Positions 6,783 to 12,939 of a stretch of DNA of 20,281 nt are shown here, one piece after another. A model generated the notes under the pieces. That model did no database searches, was not told where the DNA came from, and was given only the letters and a program-made list of their open reading frames with translations. Source of the stretch: Syntrophaceae bacterium PtaB.Bin038 (GTDB lineage Bacteria > Desulfobacterota > Syntrophia > Syntrophales > UBA2192); contig MVQS01000406.1 in assembly GCA_002067855.1 (NCBI GenBank), positions 1 to 20,281 on the forward strand, in the 5' to 3' direction. Each line of letters starts with the position of its first letter. Position 1 is the first letter of the stretch. The translations under genes were made by a program, and so were the position numbers.

Positions 6783-8437
6783 GGCGCCTTCACCCCGGAG
6801 GCCCGGATGAAGAGATTTCGAAACACGTACTCCCCGCCGGAGACCTCGTGGAACTCGGCGAGGCCGCGGCGGCGCAGGGAATCGAGGTACTCGAAGAGCC
6901 CTTCGTCCATCCCGTTGTACTCGGCGGCCGTGAAGGGCCGCTGCGTCTCGCCGACAAGGTCGACCGCCTCGAACCGTTCCCGCAGCCGCGCCAGCACTCC
7001 GGGCAGGTTCGCAAGGGAGATCGCCGCCAGCCAGAGCCGCCCGCGCCCCGGTTCGAGCCGGCCCGGGGCCCCGTCGATGACCGCTAGCAGGTGCTTCGCG
7101 CCGTCGGCTCCCCCGTAACGGGGCCCGAAGGGCCTCCGTCCCGGCGTCTGGGGCGGGGTGGCGATGATCGTGTCGAAGCGCTCGCCCCCCTCGAGGGCTT
7201 CGTACCAGGAGCCGGCCCTCGTCTCGATGCGGCCCGCAAACCCGTTGAGCACGGCGTTCTCCGTCGCCGATTCCAGGGCCGCCGGGTCTACATCGACGGC
7301 GACCACCCGCTCGGCGCCGAGCCCGGCCGCGGCCAGGGAAAGGACCCCGCTGCCGCAGCCCAGCTCGAGGACCCGTTCCCCGGGCCGGACGTCGAGCAGG
7401 CGGGCCAGCTCCAGCGTGGAGGGCGGAGGGACGTGGACGCCCGGCTGGAGCCTGAGCCTGACGGGCCCGGACGGCAGCTCGACCGTCATCTCCGTCGCCG
7501 TCGCCCTTGCCGCGGGCAGCCGTCCCAGCGCCGCGGACAGGATCCGCTTGAGCAGGGCCGGGAAATCCATGCCCGCCCAGCGGGCCGAGAGGGCCAGCGC
7601 CTCCTCGGGCTCCATGCTCGGCGTGACGTTGGCTTCCATGAAGAAGAACGTCCCCCCCGGTGAGCGACGCACGTCGAAGCGCGAGTAGTCCCTGAGCCCG
7701 AGCGCCCGGAACGCGGCCAGGGACAGATCCGCCAGCTCCCGGAGTTCGGCCGGCGCAAGGTCCGCCCGCACCGCGTCCCTGCGGCCCGGCAGGATGTCCC
7801 CGAGCTTGAACGCCTCCGTCAGGACCCCCGTTTCCCCGCCGTCCGCAAGCCACTCCAGGGGGGGCAGGACCTCGAGCCCCCGGGGCCCGTCGACGACGGA
7901 GACGGCGAATTCCCGTCCCGGGATGAACATCTCGACGAGGATGGGCTGGCCGAGCCGCGACAGGAGCCCCGGCAGGCGATCCCGTGCCCCGTCCCTGTCC
8001 TGAACGAGCTCCAGCCCCCGGCTCATGTGCTCGAAGGCGGGCTTGAGGATCAGCGGCGGGGTGAGCCAGTCCGGCAGGGCGTCGTTCCCCGGAGTCACGA
8101 CGACGCCCGGCGGCACGGGCACACCGGCAGCCGCGAGGCGTCTCTTTGCCGCGGCCTTGTCGTCGGCCAGAGCGCAGGCACGGGCATCGGGACCCGCGAC
8201 GGGCAGTCCGTGAGCCTCGAGAAGCGACCGCACGAGGGAGCGGAAGCGGCCGCGCCCCCGGTAGGTGTCCGTGTGGTCGAAGACGAGGTCGCAGCCGCGG
8301 ACCATCTCCGGGATGTGGAATTCGATGTCCCCGGAGTTCACGATCAGGTACTCGTGGCCCAGGGCCTCGAGGCCCCGGCGGATCGACTCCGCGCACTGGC
8401 ACGGGGCATCCCGGGTATGTACGATGCCGATTCGCAT
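6779..8437 (-). CDS. ATP-grasp ligase fused to a class I SAM-dependent methyltransferase
   Basis: The gene encodes 552 aa. I chose ATG 8437 (MRIGIVHTRD), with GGAG 5 nt upstream; a longer frame to 8557 would run through the promoter. Residues 1-~305 are a D-Ala-D-Ala-ligase-like ATP-grasp domain: an N-terminal Rossmann part (VFDHTDTYRG), ADDKAAAKRRL (91-101), the ATP-binding strand PLILKPAFEHMSRGLELV (128-145), ILVEMFIPGREFAVSV (166-181), and the metal site RFDVR...FFMEANVTPSM with Asp255, Glu268 and Asn270. Residues ~320-550 are a methyltransferase: motif I LELGCGSG (357-364), acidic VDVD (381-384), and ATPPQ (426-430) in the place of the NPPY motif of HemK/PrmC-like enzymes. The ligase would join a carboxylate to an amine using ATP; the second domain would methylate the product or a partner. 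This is the first gene of a three-gene operon. Function beyond domain level is inference. Confidence 0.85.
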   Translation of the reverse strand: MRIGIVHTRDAPCQCAESIRRGLEALGHEYLIVNSGDIEFHIPEMVRGCDLVFDHTDTYRGRGRFRSLVRSLLEAHGLPVAGPDARACALADDKAAAKRRLAAAGVPVPPGVVVTPGNDALPDWLTPPLILKPAFEHMSRGLELVQDRDGARDRLPGLLSRLGQPILVEMFIPGREFAVSVVDGPRGLEVLPPLEWLADGGETGVLTEAFKLGDILPGRRDAVRADLAPAELRELADLSLAAFRALGLRDYSRFDVRRSPGGTFFFMEANVTPSMEPEEALALSARWAGMDFPALLKRILSAALGRLPAARATATEMTVELPSGPVRLRLQPGVHVPPPSTLELARLLDVRPGERVLELGCGSGVLSLAAAGLGAERVVAVDVDPAALESATENAVLNGFAGRIETRAGSWYEALEGGERFDTIIATPPQTPGRRPFGPRYGGADGAKHLLAVIDGAPGRLEPGRGRLWLAAISLANLPGVLARLRERFEAVDLVGETQRPFTAAEYNGMDEGLFEYLDSLRRRGLAEFHEVSGGEYVFRNLFIRASGVKAP

Positions 8438-8446
8438 GGAAACTCC

Positions 8447-8467
8447 GATCCGCCGAACCGGCGGATC
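8447..8467. promoter_or_regulatory. Perfect 9-bp dyad (operator or 5' leader hairpin)
   Basis: GATCCGCCG and CGGCGGATC are exact inverted repeats around the 3-nt spacer AAC. The element starts 3 bp downstream of the predicted -10 box and ends right against the GGAG ribosome site of the ATP-grasp gene. It could be a repressor operator across the transcription start. If transcription starts upstream of it, it could instead be a leader stem-loop abutting the ribosome site. No regulator with a helix-turn-helix is encoded next to it. Confidence 0.6.
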
Positions 8468-8470
8468 TAA

Positions 8471-8499
8471 AAGGTAAACGAAGAGATTGCCCAAGTCAA
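8471..8499 (-). promoter_or_regulatory. Sigma-70-type promoter for the ligase/deacetylase/glycosyltransferase operon
   Basis: On the minus strand TTGACT (8499-8494) and TACCTT (8476-8471) are separated by exactly 17 nt. The -35 matches 5 of 6 consensus bases and the -10 has the conserved TA and final T. Transcription would begin near 8464, inside the adjacent dyad, giving a leader of about 27 nt before the ATG at 8437. Confidence 0.55.
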
Positions 8500-8571
8500 T
8501 GGAACAAACAGGGGCATTGGCACGTTTTTTTAATGTCCAATCGACGAGAGGTCCCATTCCAGGGGGTGACG

Positions 8572-9126
8572 ATGCCGCGCGCCGTCATCCCGGCCAGGGC
8601 GAGGCAGTCCATGCATGTTCTCGAGGGAAACGGCGAAATCATCCAGGCTCTCCGGAAGATCCCGAAGCTGCAGGCCTTCGACAAGAAGGACCTTCGCAAG
8701 ATCCTCAGCTGCAGCCGGATTCTGAAGTACACGCCGGGCGAGACGATCACCCGCGAGGAAGAGCCGGACCAGCGGATCTACTTCATCGTCTCGGGGAAGG
8801 TCCGTGTCACCCGCCACGGGGTGGAGATCAAGGTCCTCGCCCGCACGGGCGACGTGTTCGGCGAGATGAGGCTCCTGTCGGCTTCCGGCCGGACGTCGTC
8901 GGTGTCGGCCGTCGACGAGACAGTCTGCCTCGTCACGGACGTGGCCGCCATGGAGAACCTGCACAAGGAAGACCGGGTGGCCTTCGCCGCCATCTACTAC
9001 ATGGTCATGGCCGAGGTCCTCGCCCGCAGGCTCAAGGAGACGAGCGACGAGCTGACGCGGGTCCGGGGCGAGCTGCAGCGGCTCAAATCCTCGACGGGTC
9101 TTGCCGGCACGGTCGGATCCGCCTGA
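8572..9126 (+). CDS. Stand-alone cyclic nucleotide-binding domain protein
   Basis: The gene encodes 184 aa. ATG 8572 is preceded by AGGGGG at a good distance; the in-frame ATG at 8533 follows a T-run without a ribosome site. Residues ~22-130 form a Crp/cNMP-binding beta-roll: the helix segment LRKIPKLQAFDKKDLRKIL, then YTPGETITREEEPDQRIYFIVSGKVRV, and the phosphate-binding cassette FGEMRLLSASGRTSS with Glu99 and Arg107-Thr108, residues that in this family contact the cyclic nucleotide ribose and phosphate. The C-terminus (130-184) is an amphipathic helix or coiled coil (ARRLKETSDELTRVRGELQRLK), with no helix-turn-helix, so it is not a Crp-like transcription factor. It is probably a cytoplasmic cNMP-responsive partner or dimeric sensor. 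It is divergent from the ligase operon with only about 135 bp between the start codons; a functional link is possible but unproven. Confidence 0.88.
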   Translation: MPRAVIPARARQSMHVLEGNGEIIQALRKIPKLQAFDKKDLRKILSCSRILKYTPGETITREEEPDQRIYFIVSGKVRVTRHGVEIKVLARTGDVFGEMRLLSASGRTSSVSAVDETVCLVTDVAAMENLHKEDRVAFAAIYYMVMAEVLARRLKETSDELTRVRGELQRLKSSTGLAGTVGSA

Positions 9127-9356
9127 GGGCCGGGCGCCGGCGATGGCGGCATCCCTGTCCCGCTTCCCTTTCTCTCCCTTTTCCCGACGCGCCGTCCCCT
9201 CCCCGCCCCGGACATCCCTTTCCGCCGGGGCGTGCACCCCCTGCGCGGCACCCGTGCATCCCCGGGCAAAAGCCGTTTGTGTTCAACCCCGTTCTCTGGT
9301 AATAAAAAGCGCCCGCGGGACCGGGTTCCGCCCCGACCCGTCGAAGCCCTGAACCC

Positions 9357-10061
9357 ATGAAACGACACTACATCCTCAGCGCCCTGACTCTCGTCGCCTT
9401 CTTTGCGATCGGCGCGTACCTCTTCCTTCATTACGACCTGTACACGATCTTCTCCGACCGCGAAGAAGCGGTGAAGTGGATCACCTCCTTCGACCCGTAC
9501 GACGAGATCATCTTCATCGCCCTGCAGATCCTGCAGGTCGTCTTCGCGCCGATCCCCGGGGAAGTGAGCGGATTCATCGGCGGTTACCTGTACGGCCCCT
9601 GGCTGGGAACCGTTTACTCGACGGTCGGGCTCACGGTCGGGTCCTGGCTTGCCTTCCTGCTGGCCCGCATCTTCGGCCTGCCCCTGGTGGAGCGGGTCGT
9701 CAAGCCCGAGACGCTGCGAAAGTACGACTACGTCCTGGAGCACAAGGGGGTCTTTGTCGCCTTCTTCCTCTTCCTGATCCCGGGGTTCCCGAAGGACTAC
9801 CTGTGCTACATCCTCGGGCTTTCCCACATGCGGGTCGCGACCTTCCTCGTCATCTCCACCGTGGGCCGTCTCTTCGGCACCATCATGCTGTCCGCCTTCG
9901 GGAGCTTCGCGCGGAACAACCAGTTCTGGCCCCTTGCCGGCCTGCTCGCCTTCACGGGCCTCTGCCTGCTGGTTGCCTACTTCTACCGCGAGAAGTGGCT
10001 CGAGAAGATCCGGGAGCGGGCGACGAAATACGAAGGCGACCCCCCCACGCCGGGAGCGTGA
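9357..10061 (+). CDS. TVP38/TMEM64 (SNARE-associated, DedA-superfamily) membrane protein
   Basis: The gene encodes 234 aa and starts at ATG 9357; no clear Shine-Dalgarno precedes it. It opens with a membrane segment (residues ~6-25). Then comes the family core: VVFAPIPGEVSGFIGGYLYGPWLG (61-84), a glycine-rich helical stretch to ~107, and a re-entrant-loop type motif FLFLIPGFPKDYLCYILG (137-154). Gly170-Arg171 within STVGRLFGT is also typical. A last transmembrane helix (192-210) is followed by a basic cytoplasmic tail (YREKWLEKIRERATKYEG). Members of this superfamily act as lipid scramblases or flippases or in membrane homeostasis in other organisms; the substrate here is unknown. The 230 bp upstream (9127-9356) contain no gene I can support. 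A hairpin terminator follows. Confidence 0.88.
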   Translation: MKRHYILSALTLVAFFAIGAYLFLHYDLYTIFSDREEAVKWITSFDPYDEIIFIALQILQVVFAPIPGEVSGFIGGYLYGPWLGTVYSTVGLTVGSWLAFLLARIFGLPLVERVVKPETLRKYDYVLEHKGVFVAFFLFLIPGFPKDYLCYILGLSHMRVATFLVISTVGRLFGTIMLSAFGSFARNNQFWPLAGLLAFTGLCLLVAYFYREKWLEKIRERATKYEGDPPTPGA

Positions 10062-10102
10062 GGACAGGGGTCAGGCTACCGGGTACAGGGTCCAGGAAAC
10101 AC

Positions 10103-10138
10103 AAGGAGGGATGTCTGTCTTGCAGAGCATCCCTCTTT
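10103..10138. terminator. Bidirectional hairpin terminator
   Basis: AAGGAGGGATG pairs with CATCCCTCTTT (11 bp with one G-T), extended inward by TCTG/CAGA with a one-base bulge. A pyrimidine-rich tail (CTTTCGCTCTTTCC) follows on the plus strand. It lies between the convergent TVP38 gene and the GspE-N protein gene and can serve both. It shares GCAGAGCAT-C/T-CCTCTT with the hairpin at 4783-4812. Confidence 0.75.
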
Positions 10139-10189
10139 CTTTCGCTCTTTCCGTTCCTTTTCTCCGAAGCCCGACGCCTGATGCCTGTT

Positions 10190-10852
10190 TTATCGGTATT
10201 GCGTGAAGCTGAAGGGGTCGGCGACCCGGCGCAGGCTCTCGTCGATCTCGCCGTAGCCCGCCAGGTAGAACTCCATCACCTTGCCCGGAGGTATCGCCTT
10301 CTGGAGTTCCTCCATGATCTGGGTCGACGGTTCGGCCAGGACGAGCTTGATGGTCTTCGCACTGTTGTCCAGCACGATGATCTTGCGCTCCATGGCGTAG
10401 CGCTCGCCGATGACTTTCTGGAGCTGGGGATTGGGCTGGTAGTCCTTCATGGACAGGATGGGCATGTTGAAGTGCTTCGAGAGGGCCGTGAGGTAGCCGC
10501 GGCTGTTGATGTACCCCAGCTCGATGAGCAGCAGTCCCAGGGGCCTCGTGTGACCCCACTTCTCCTTGATCTTCTTCTGCTTCGAAAGCGCCTCCTCCAG
10601 CTGCTCCCGGGTGATCAGCTTCTGGTCCACGAGGATCTCGCCGATCGTCCTGCGCTTGTTGAAGTAGTACAGGGCGCGGTTGATCTTCTCCTGCGGGACC
10701 CCCATTTCGAACAGGATCTCGCCGAGATACTTGCCCGGCTGCTCGGCCTTGACCCGCAGGGCGCGGTCCAGCTGTTCCCGGCTTATGATGCCCTTGTCGA
10801 CGAGAATCTGCCCCAGGGTCTTTTCGCTGCCCGGTCTCGATTTGGATTCCAT
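10190..10852 (-). CDS. Stand-alone GspE N-terminal (MshEN-like) domain protein
   Basis: The gene encodes 220 aa; ATG 10852 has GAGGAAGAG just upstream. Four copies of a helical motif are visible: LGQILVDKGIISREQLDRAL (13-32), LGEILFEMGVPQEKINRAL (43-61), IGEILVDQKLITREQLEEAL (70-89) and LGLLLIELGYINSRGYLTAL (105-124), i.e. two tandem MshEN-type pairs. The C-terminal part (about 148-212; RYAMERKIIVLDNSAKTIKLVLAEP, then EFYLAGYGEIDESLRRV) matches the second half of the T2SS/T4P ATPase N-domain. No Walker A or B motif is present, so it is not an ATPase. MshEN domains bind cyclic di-GMP in characterised type II secretion/type IV pilus ATPases. A c-di-GMP effector role is plausible here, but the ligand-contact residues cannot be confirmed by eye. 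Cytoplasmic; no pilus or secretion genes are adjacent. Confidence 0.85.
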   Translation of the reverse strand: MESKSRPGSEKTLGQILVDKGIISREQLDRALRVKAEQPGKYLGEILFEMGVPQEKINRALYYFNKRRTIGEILVDQKLITREQLEEALSKQKKIKEKWGHTRPLGLLLIELGYINSRGYLTALSKHFNMPILSMKDYQPNPQLQKVIGERYAMERKIIVLDNSAKTIKLVLAEPSTQIMEELQKAIPPGKVMEFYLAGYGEIDESLRRVADPFSFTQYR

Positions 10853-11045
10853 CTCTTCCTCTCGCTTCTTTGCTGTTCGTTCCGACCGGCGACGGGACGC
10901 ACGGACGAAACCGAACCTTTATCGAGCAAGTTCCATGCCATGCCCGGCCACTCCGCGGCTTGACTTGCCGCACGGGGTATGAGAGCATCGCACCGGGGCT
11001 TCGGGTGCCGGCTCCAGGGTATCGGGCTAAAGGGAATCAAGTCAT

Positions 11046-12227
11046 TTGTCCTCGAACAAGTTCAACGTCAAAGTCCTGCTTCTTCTCTCCTCGGGCCATC
11101 TCGTCACGGACCTCTACCAGGGGGCGCTGCCCGTCGTGCTGCCCTTTCTCAAGGCGAAGCTCATGCTCTCCTACACGGCCACGGGCACCATCCTGCTGGT
11201 GGGCACGCTCACGTCGTCGATCATACAGCCCCTGTTCGGGTACATCTCGGACCGCAAGGAAAAGCCCGTGCTGCTTCCCCTGGGGTGTCTCTGCGCGGGG
11301 CTCGGGTTTTCCATGCTCGCCCTGCCGACGAGTTTCGCCCTCGTGCTGCCGCTCGTCGTCCTGAGCGGCCTCGGGATCGCCTCGTACCACCCCGAGGGGT
11401 TCCGGACGGCCCATTTCTTCACGGGCGAGAAGAAGGTCACGGGGATGTCCATCTTCTCGGTCGGGGGGAACCTGGGCTTCGCGATCGGCCCCCTTCTTGC
11501 GCTCTTCGTCGTCCGGAGCTACGGGTTCGAGAGCCTCCCCGTATTGCTGACGCCCGCGGTCATCTTCGTCGCGACGATCCTCCTGTTCTGGCGCGCGATC
11601 GCCATCCCCCGCCCCGAAGGCCGTGCCGCCGATGCCGCAAAGCAGGCGGGGCCGGCGAAGGCGCAATGGATCTCCCTGTTCGTCCTCGTCGGCATCGTCG
11701 TGATGCGATCGTGGATCCAGGTCGGCCTGCTGACCTACATCCCGTTCCACTACATCGACGTCCTCAAGGGCGACATCCTGCAGGCCGGGACCCTGGTCAC
11801 CACCTTCCTCACCGGCGGGGCGATCGGGACCCTGGCGGGGGCGCCGCTGGCCGACCGCTGGGGGCACAAGCGGTACCTGGTCTTCTCCATGCTCCTTTCA
11901 TCCCTGCTCCTGCCCCTGTTCTTCGTCACGAAGGGGCTTCTCCTCTTCGCCGTGCTCGGCCTCCTGGGGATGATCCTCATCTCCACTTTCTCGGTGACCA
12001 TCGTCATGGCACAGCACCTGATCCCGCAGGGCCTGGGGATCGCCTCGGGCCTCATGGCGGGGTTCGCCATCGGCACGGGCGGCATCTGCGTGACGCTGCT
12101 GGGCGTCGTCGCCGATCACTTCGGCGTCGCCGCGGCCCTGCAGTCCATCATGGCCCTGCCCGTCGCCGGCCTCCTGCTGGCTCTTGGCCTCCGCTATCGG
12201 CAAGAGGGGGAGAAGGTGAGAGGCTAA
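11046..12227 (+). CDS. fsr: MFS exporter, fosmidomycin-resistance (Fsr)-like
   Basis: The gene encodes 393 aa starting with TTG at 11046. A stop lies 18 bp upstream in frame and no ATG occurs before residue 40, so TTG is forced; AAGGGA sits about 10 nt upstream. Twelve hydrophobic segments are expected and visible. Fsr-type signatures are GHLVTDLYQGALPVVLPFLK (17-36), motif-A-like GYISDRKEKP (65-74) and IASYHPEGFR (111-120). The second half repeats the pattern with GGAIGTLAGAPLADRWGHKR. E. coli Fsr exports fosmidomycin by proton antiport; the natural substrate here is unknown. It is transcribed divergently from the GspE-N protein and ends convergently with the CPBP protease. The stop codon lies inside the 5' arm of a long inverted repeat. 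Confidence 0.85.
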   Translation: MSSNKFNVKVLLLLSSGHLVTDLYQGALPVVLPFLKAKLMLSYTATGTILLVGTLTSSIIQPLFGYISDRKEKPVLLPLGCLCAGLGFSMLALPTSFALVLPLVVLSGLGIASYHPEGFRTAHFFTGEKKVTGMSIFSVGGNLGFAIGPLLALFVVRSYGFESLPVLLTPAVIFVATILLFWRAIAIPRPEGRAADAAKQAGPAKAQWISLFVLVGIVVMRSWIQVGLLTYIPFHYIDVLKGDILQAGTLVTTFLTGGAIGTLAGAPLADRWGHKRYLVFSMLLSSLLLPLFFVTKGLLLFAVLGLLGMILISTFSVTIVMAQHLIPQGLGIASGLMAGFAIGTGGICVTLLGVVADHFGVAAALQSIMALPVAGLLLALGLRYRQEGEKVRG

Positions 12228-12298
12228 GAGGGTCAGAAAAAAAAGGACCGGGAGTGCAATTCCCGATCCATCTCTTTCTTGCCTTCTTACCCTCTTAG
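12224..12298. terminator. Nested convergent terminator between the MFS and CPBP genes
   Basis: An inner hairpin pairs GGACCGGGA (12245-12253) with TCCCGATCC (12261-12269) with one mismatch. It is flanked by A8 on the left and a T-rich ATCTCTTTCTT on the right, which makes it usable in both directions. An outer perfect 10-bp inverted repeat, CTAAGAGGGT (12224-12233) and ACCCTCTTAG (12289-12298), encloses it, and its left arm contains the TAA stop of the MFS gene. Confidence 0.7.
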
Positions 12299-12321
12299 TT
12301 TCGCGGACAACTGCCTCAGGC

Positions 12322-12939
12322 TTACTGCACCGGTATCACCACGAAAATCAGCACATCCCAAACGGCGTGAGAGATGAGTCCCGGCCACACCGACCGGTAC
12401 CGGAGGTACATGGCCCCCCAGAAGAGCCCGCAGATCAGCGAGGCCATGAAGAGCATGAAGTTGAACCCGAAGACGTGGATGGCCGCGTAGACCAGGGAGG
12501 CGACGAGGTAGCCCCCCATTCCGCCGTACCTTTCATAGAGCCTTTCCTGGACGAAGCCGCGCCAGAAGATCTCCTCGGCGGGCCCCACCCAGAAAAGCAG
12601 CAGCAGACCGATGACAAGCGGCGAGGCCTGTGCCCGGATGCTGTAGATGCCGGCGATCTCCGGTTTCGCGAACTGGAAGACCTGCGTCGAGACCAGGTTT
12701 CCGACCCAGAAGACGGCATAGAGGATCAGGGCCGACGCAAGCCCGATGAGCACGTGGGAGGGCCTGAAGGCGTAGATCTCGCGGAGATGCGCTCTCTGCA
12801 GCCACAGCCCCGCGGCGGAGAGGACGGCCGTCGCCATCGCCATGACGAGCCAGAAATTCAGACGGGGGGCCGTCCATGGCGAGAACAGGACGAACCAGAA
12901 GAGCGCGGCCAGGGCGCAGAGCCGGACGACGGAGGTCAT
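12322..12939 (-). CDS. CPBP-family intramembrane glutamic endopeptidase
   Basis: The gene encodes 205 aa; the start ATG at 12939 overlaps the upstream prenyltransferase stop as ATGA. Several transmembrane helices are visible (about residues 5-20, 29-47, 62-83, 107-119, 145-160, 161-178, 190-203). Catalytic family motifs are present: EEIFWRG (122-128; Glu122, Glu123 and Arg127), HVFGF with His155, and SHAVWD with His191 and Asp195. The family includes the CAAX prenyl protease Rce1 and bacteriocin-immunity or processing proteases; members cleave substrates within the membrane. The substrate here is unknown. Tight coupling to a UbiA-type prenyltransferase is notable given the Rce1 relationship, but UbiA enzymes prenylate small aromatics, not proteins, so this may be incidental. 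Confidence 0.88.
   Translation of the reverse strand: MTSVVRLCALAALFWFVLFSPWTAPRLNFWLVMAMATAVLSAAGLWLQRAHLREIYAFRPSHVLIGLASALILYAVFWVGNLVSTQVFQFAKPEIAGIYSIRAQASPLVIGLLLLFWVGPAEEIFWRGFVQERLYERYGGMGGYLVASLVYAAIHVFGFNFMLFMASLICGLFWGAMYLRYRSVWPGLISHAVWDVLIFVVIPVQ

Noticed and set aside
5934..8402. 822-residue frame that would give the ChbG deacetylase a 540-residue N-terminal extension
   Set aside because: The extension is the out-of-frame shadow of the ATP-grasp/methyltransferase gene (Arg/Pro/Gly-rich). The ATGA overlap at 6782-6779 gives a natural deacetylase start.
10979..12298. 439-residue plus-strand frame overlapping the MFS gene
   Set aside because: His/Pro/Arg-rich shadow in another frame; the TTG-started frame encodes an unmistakable MFS transporter.
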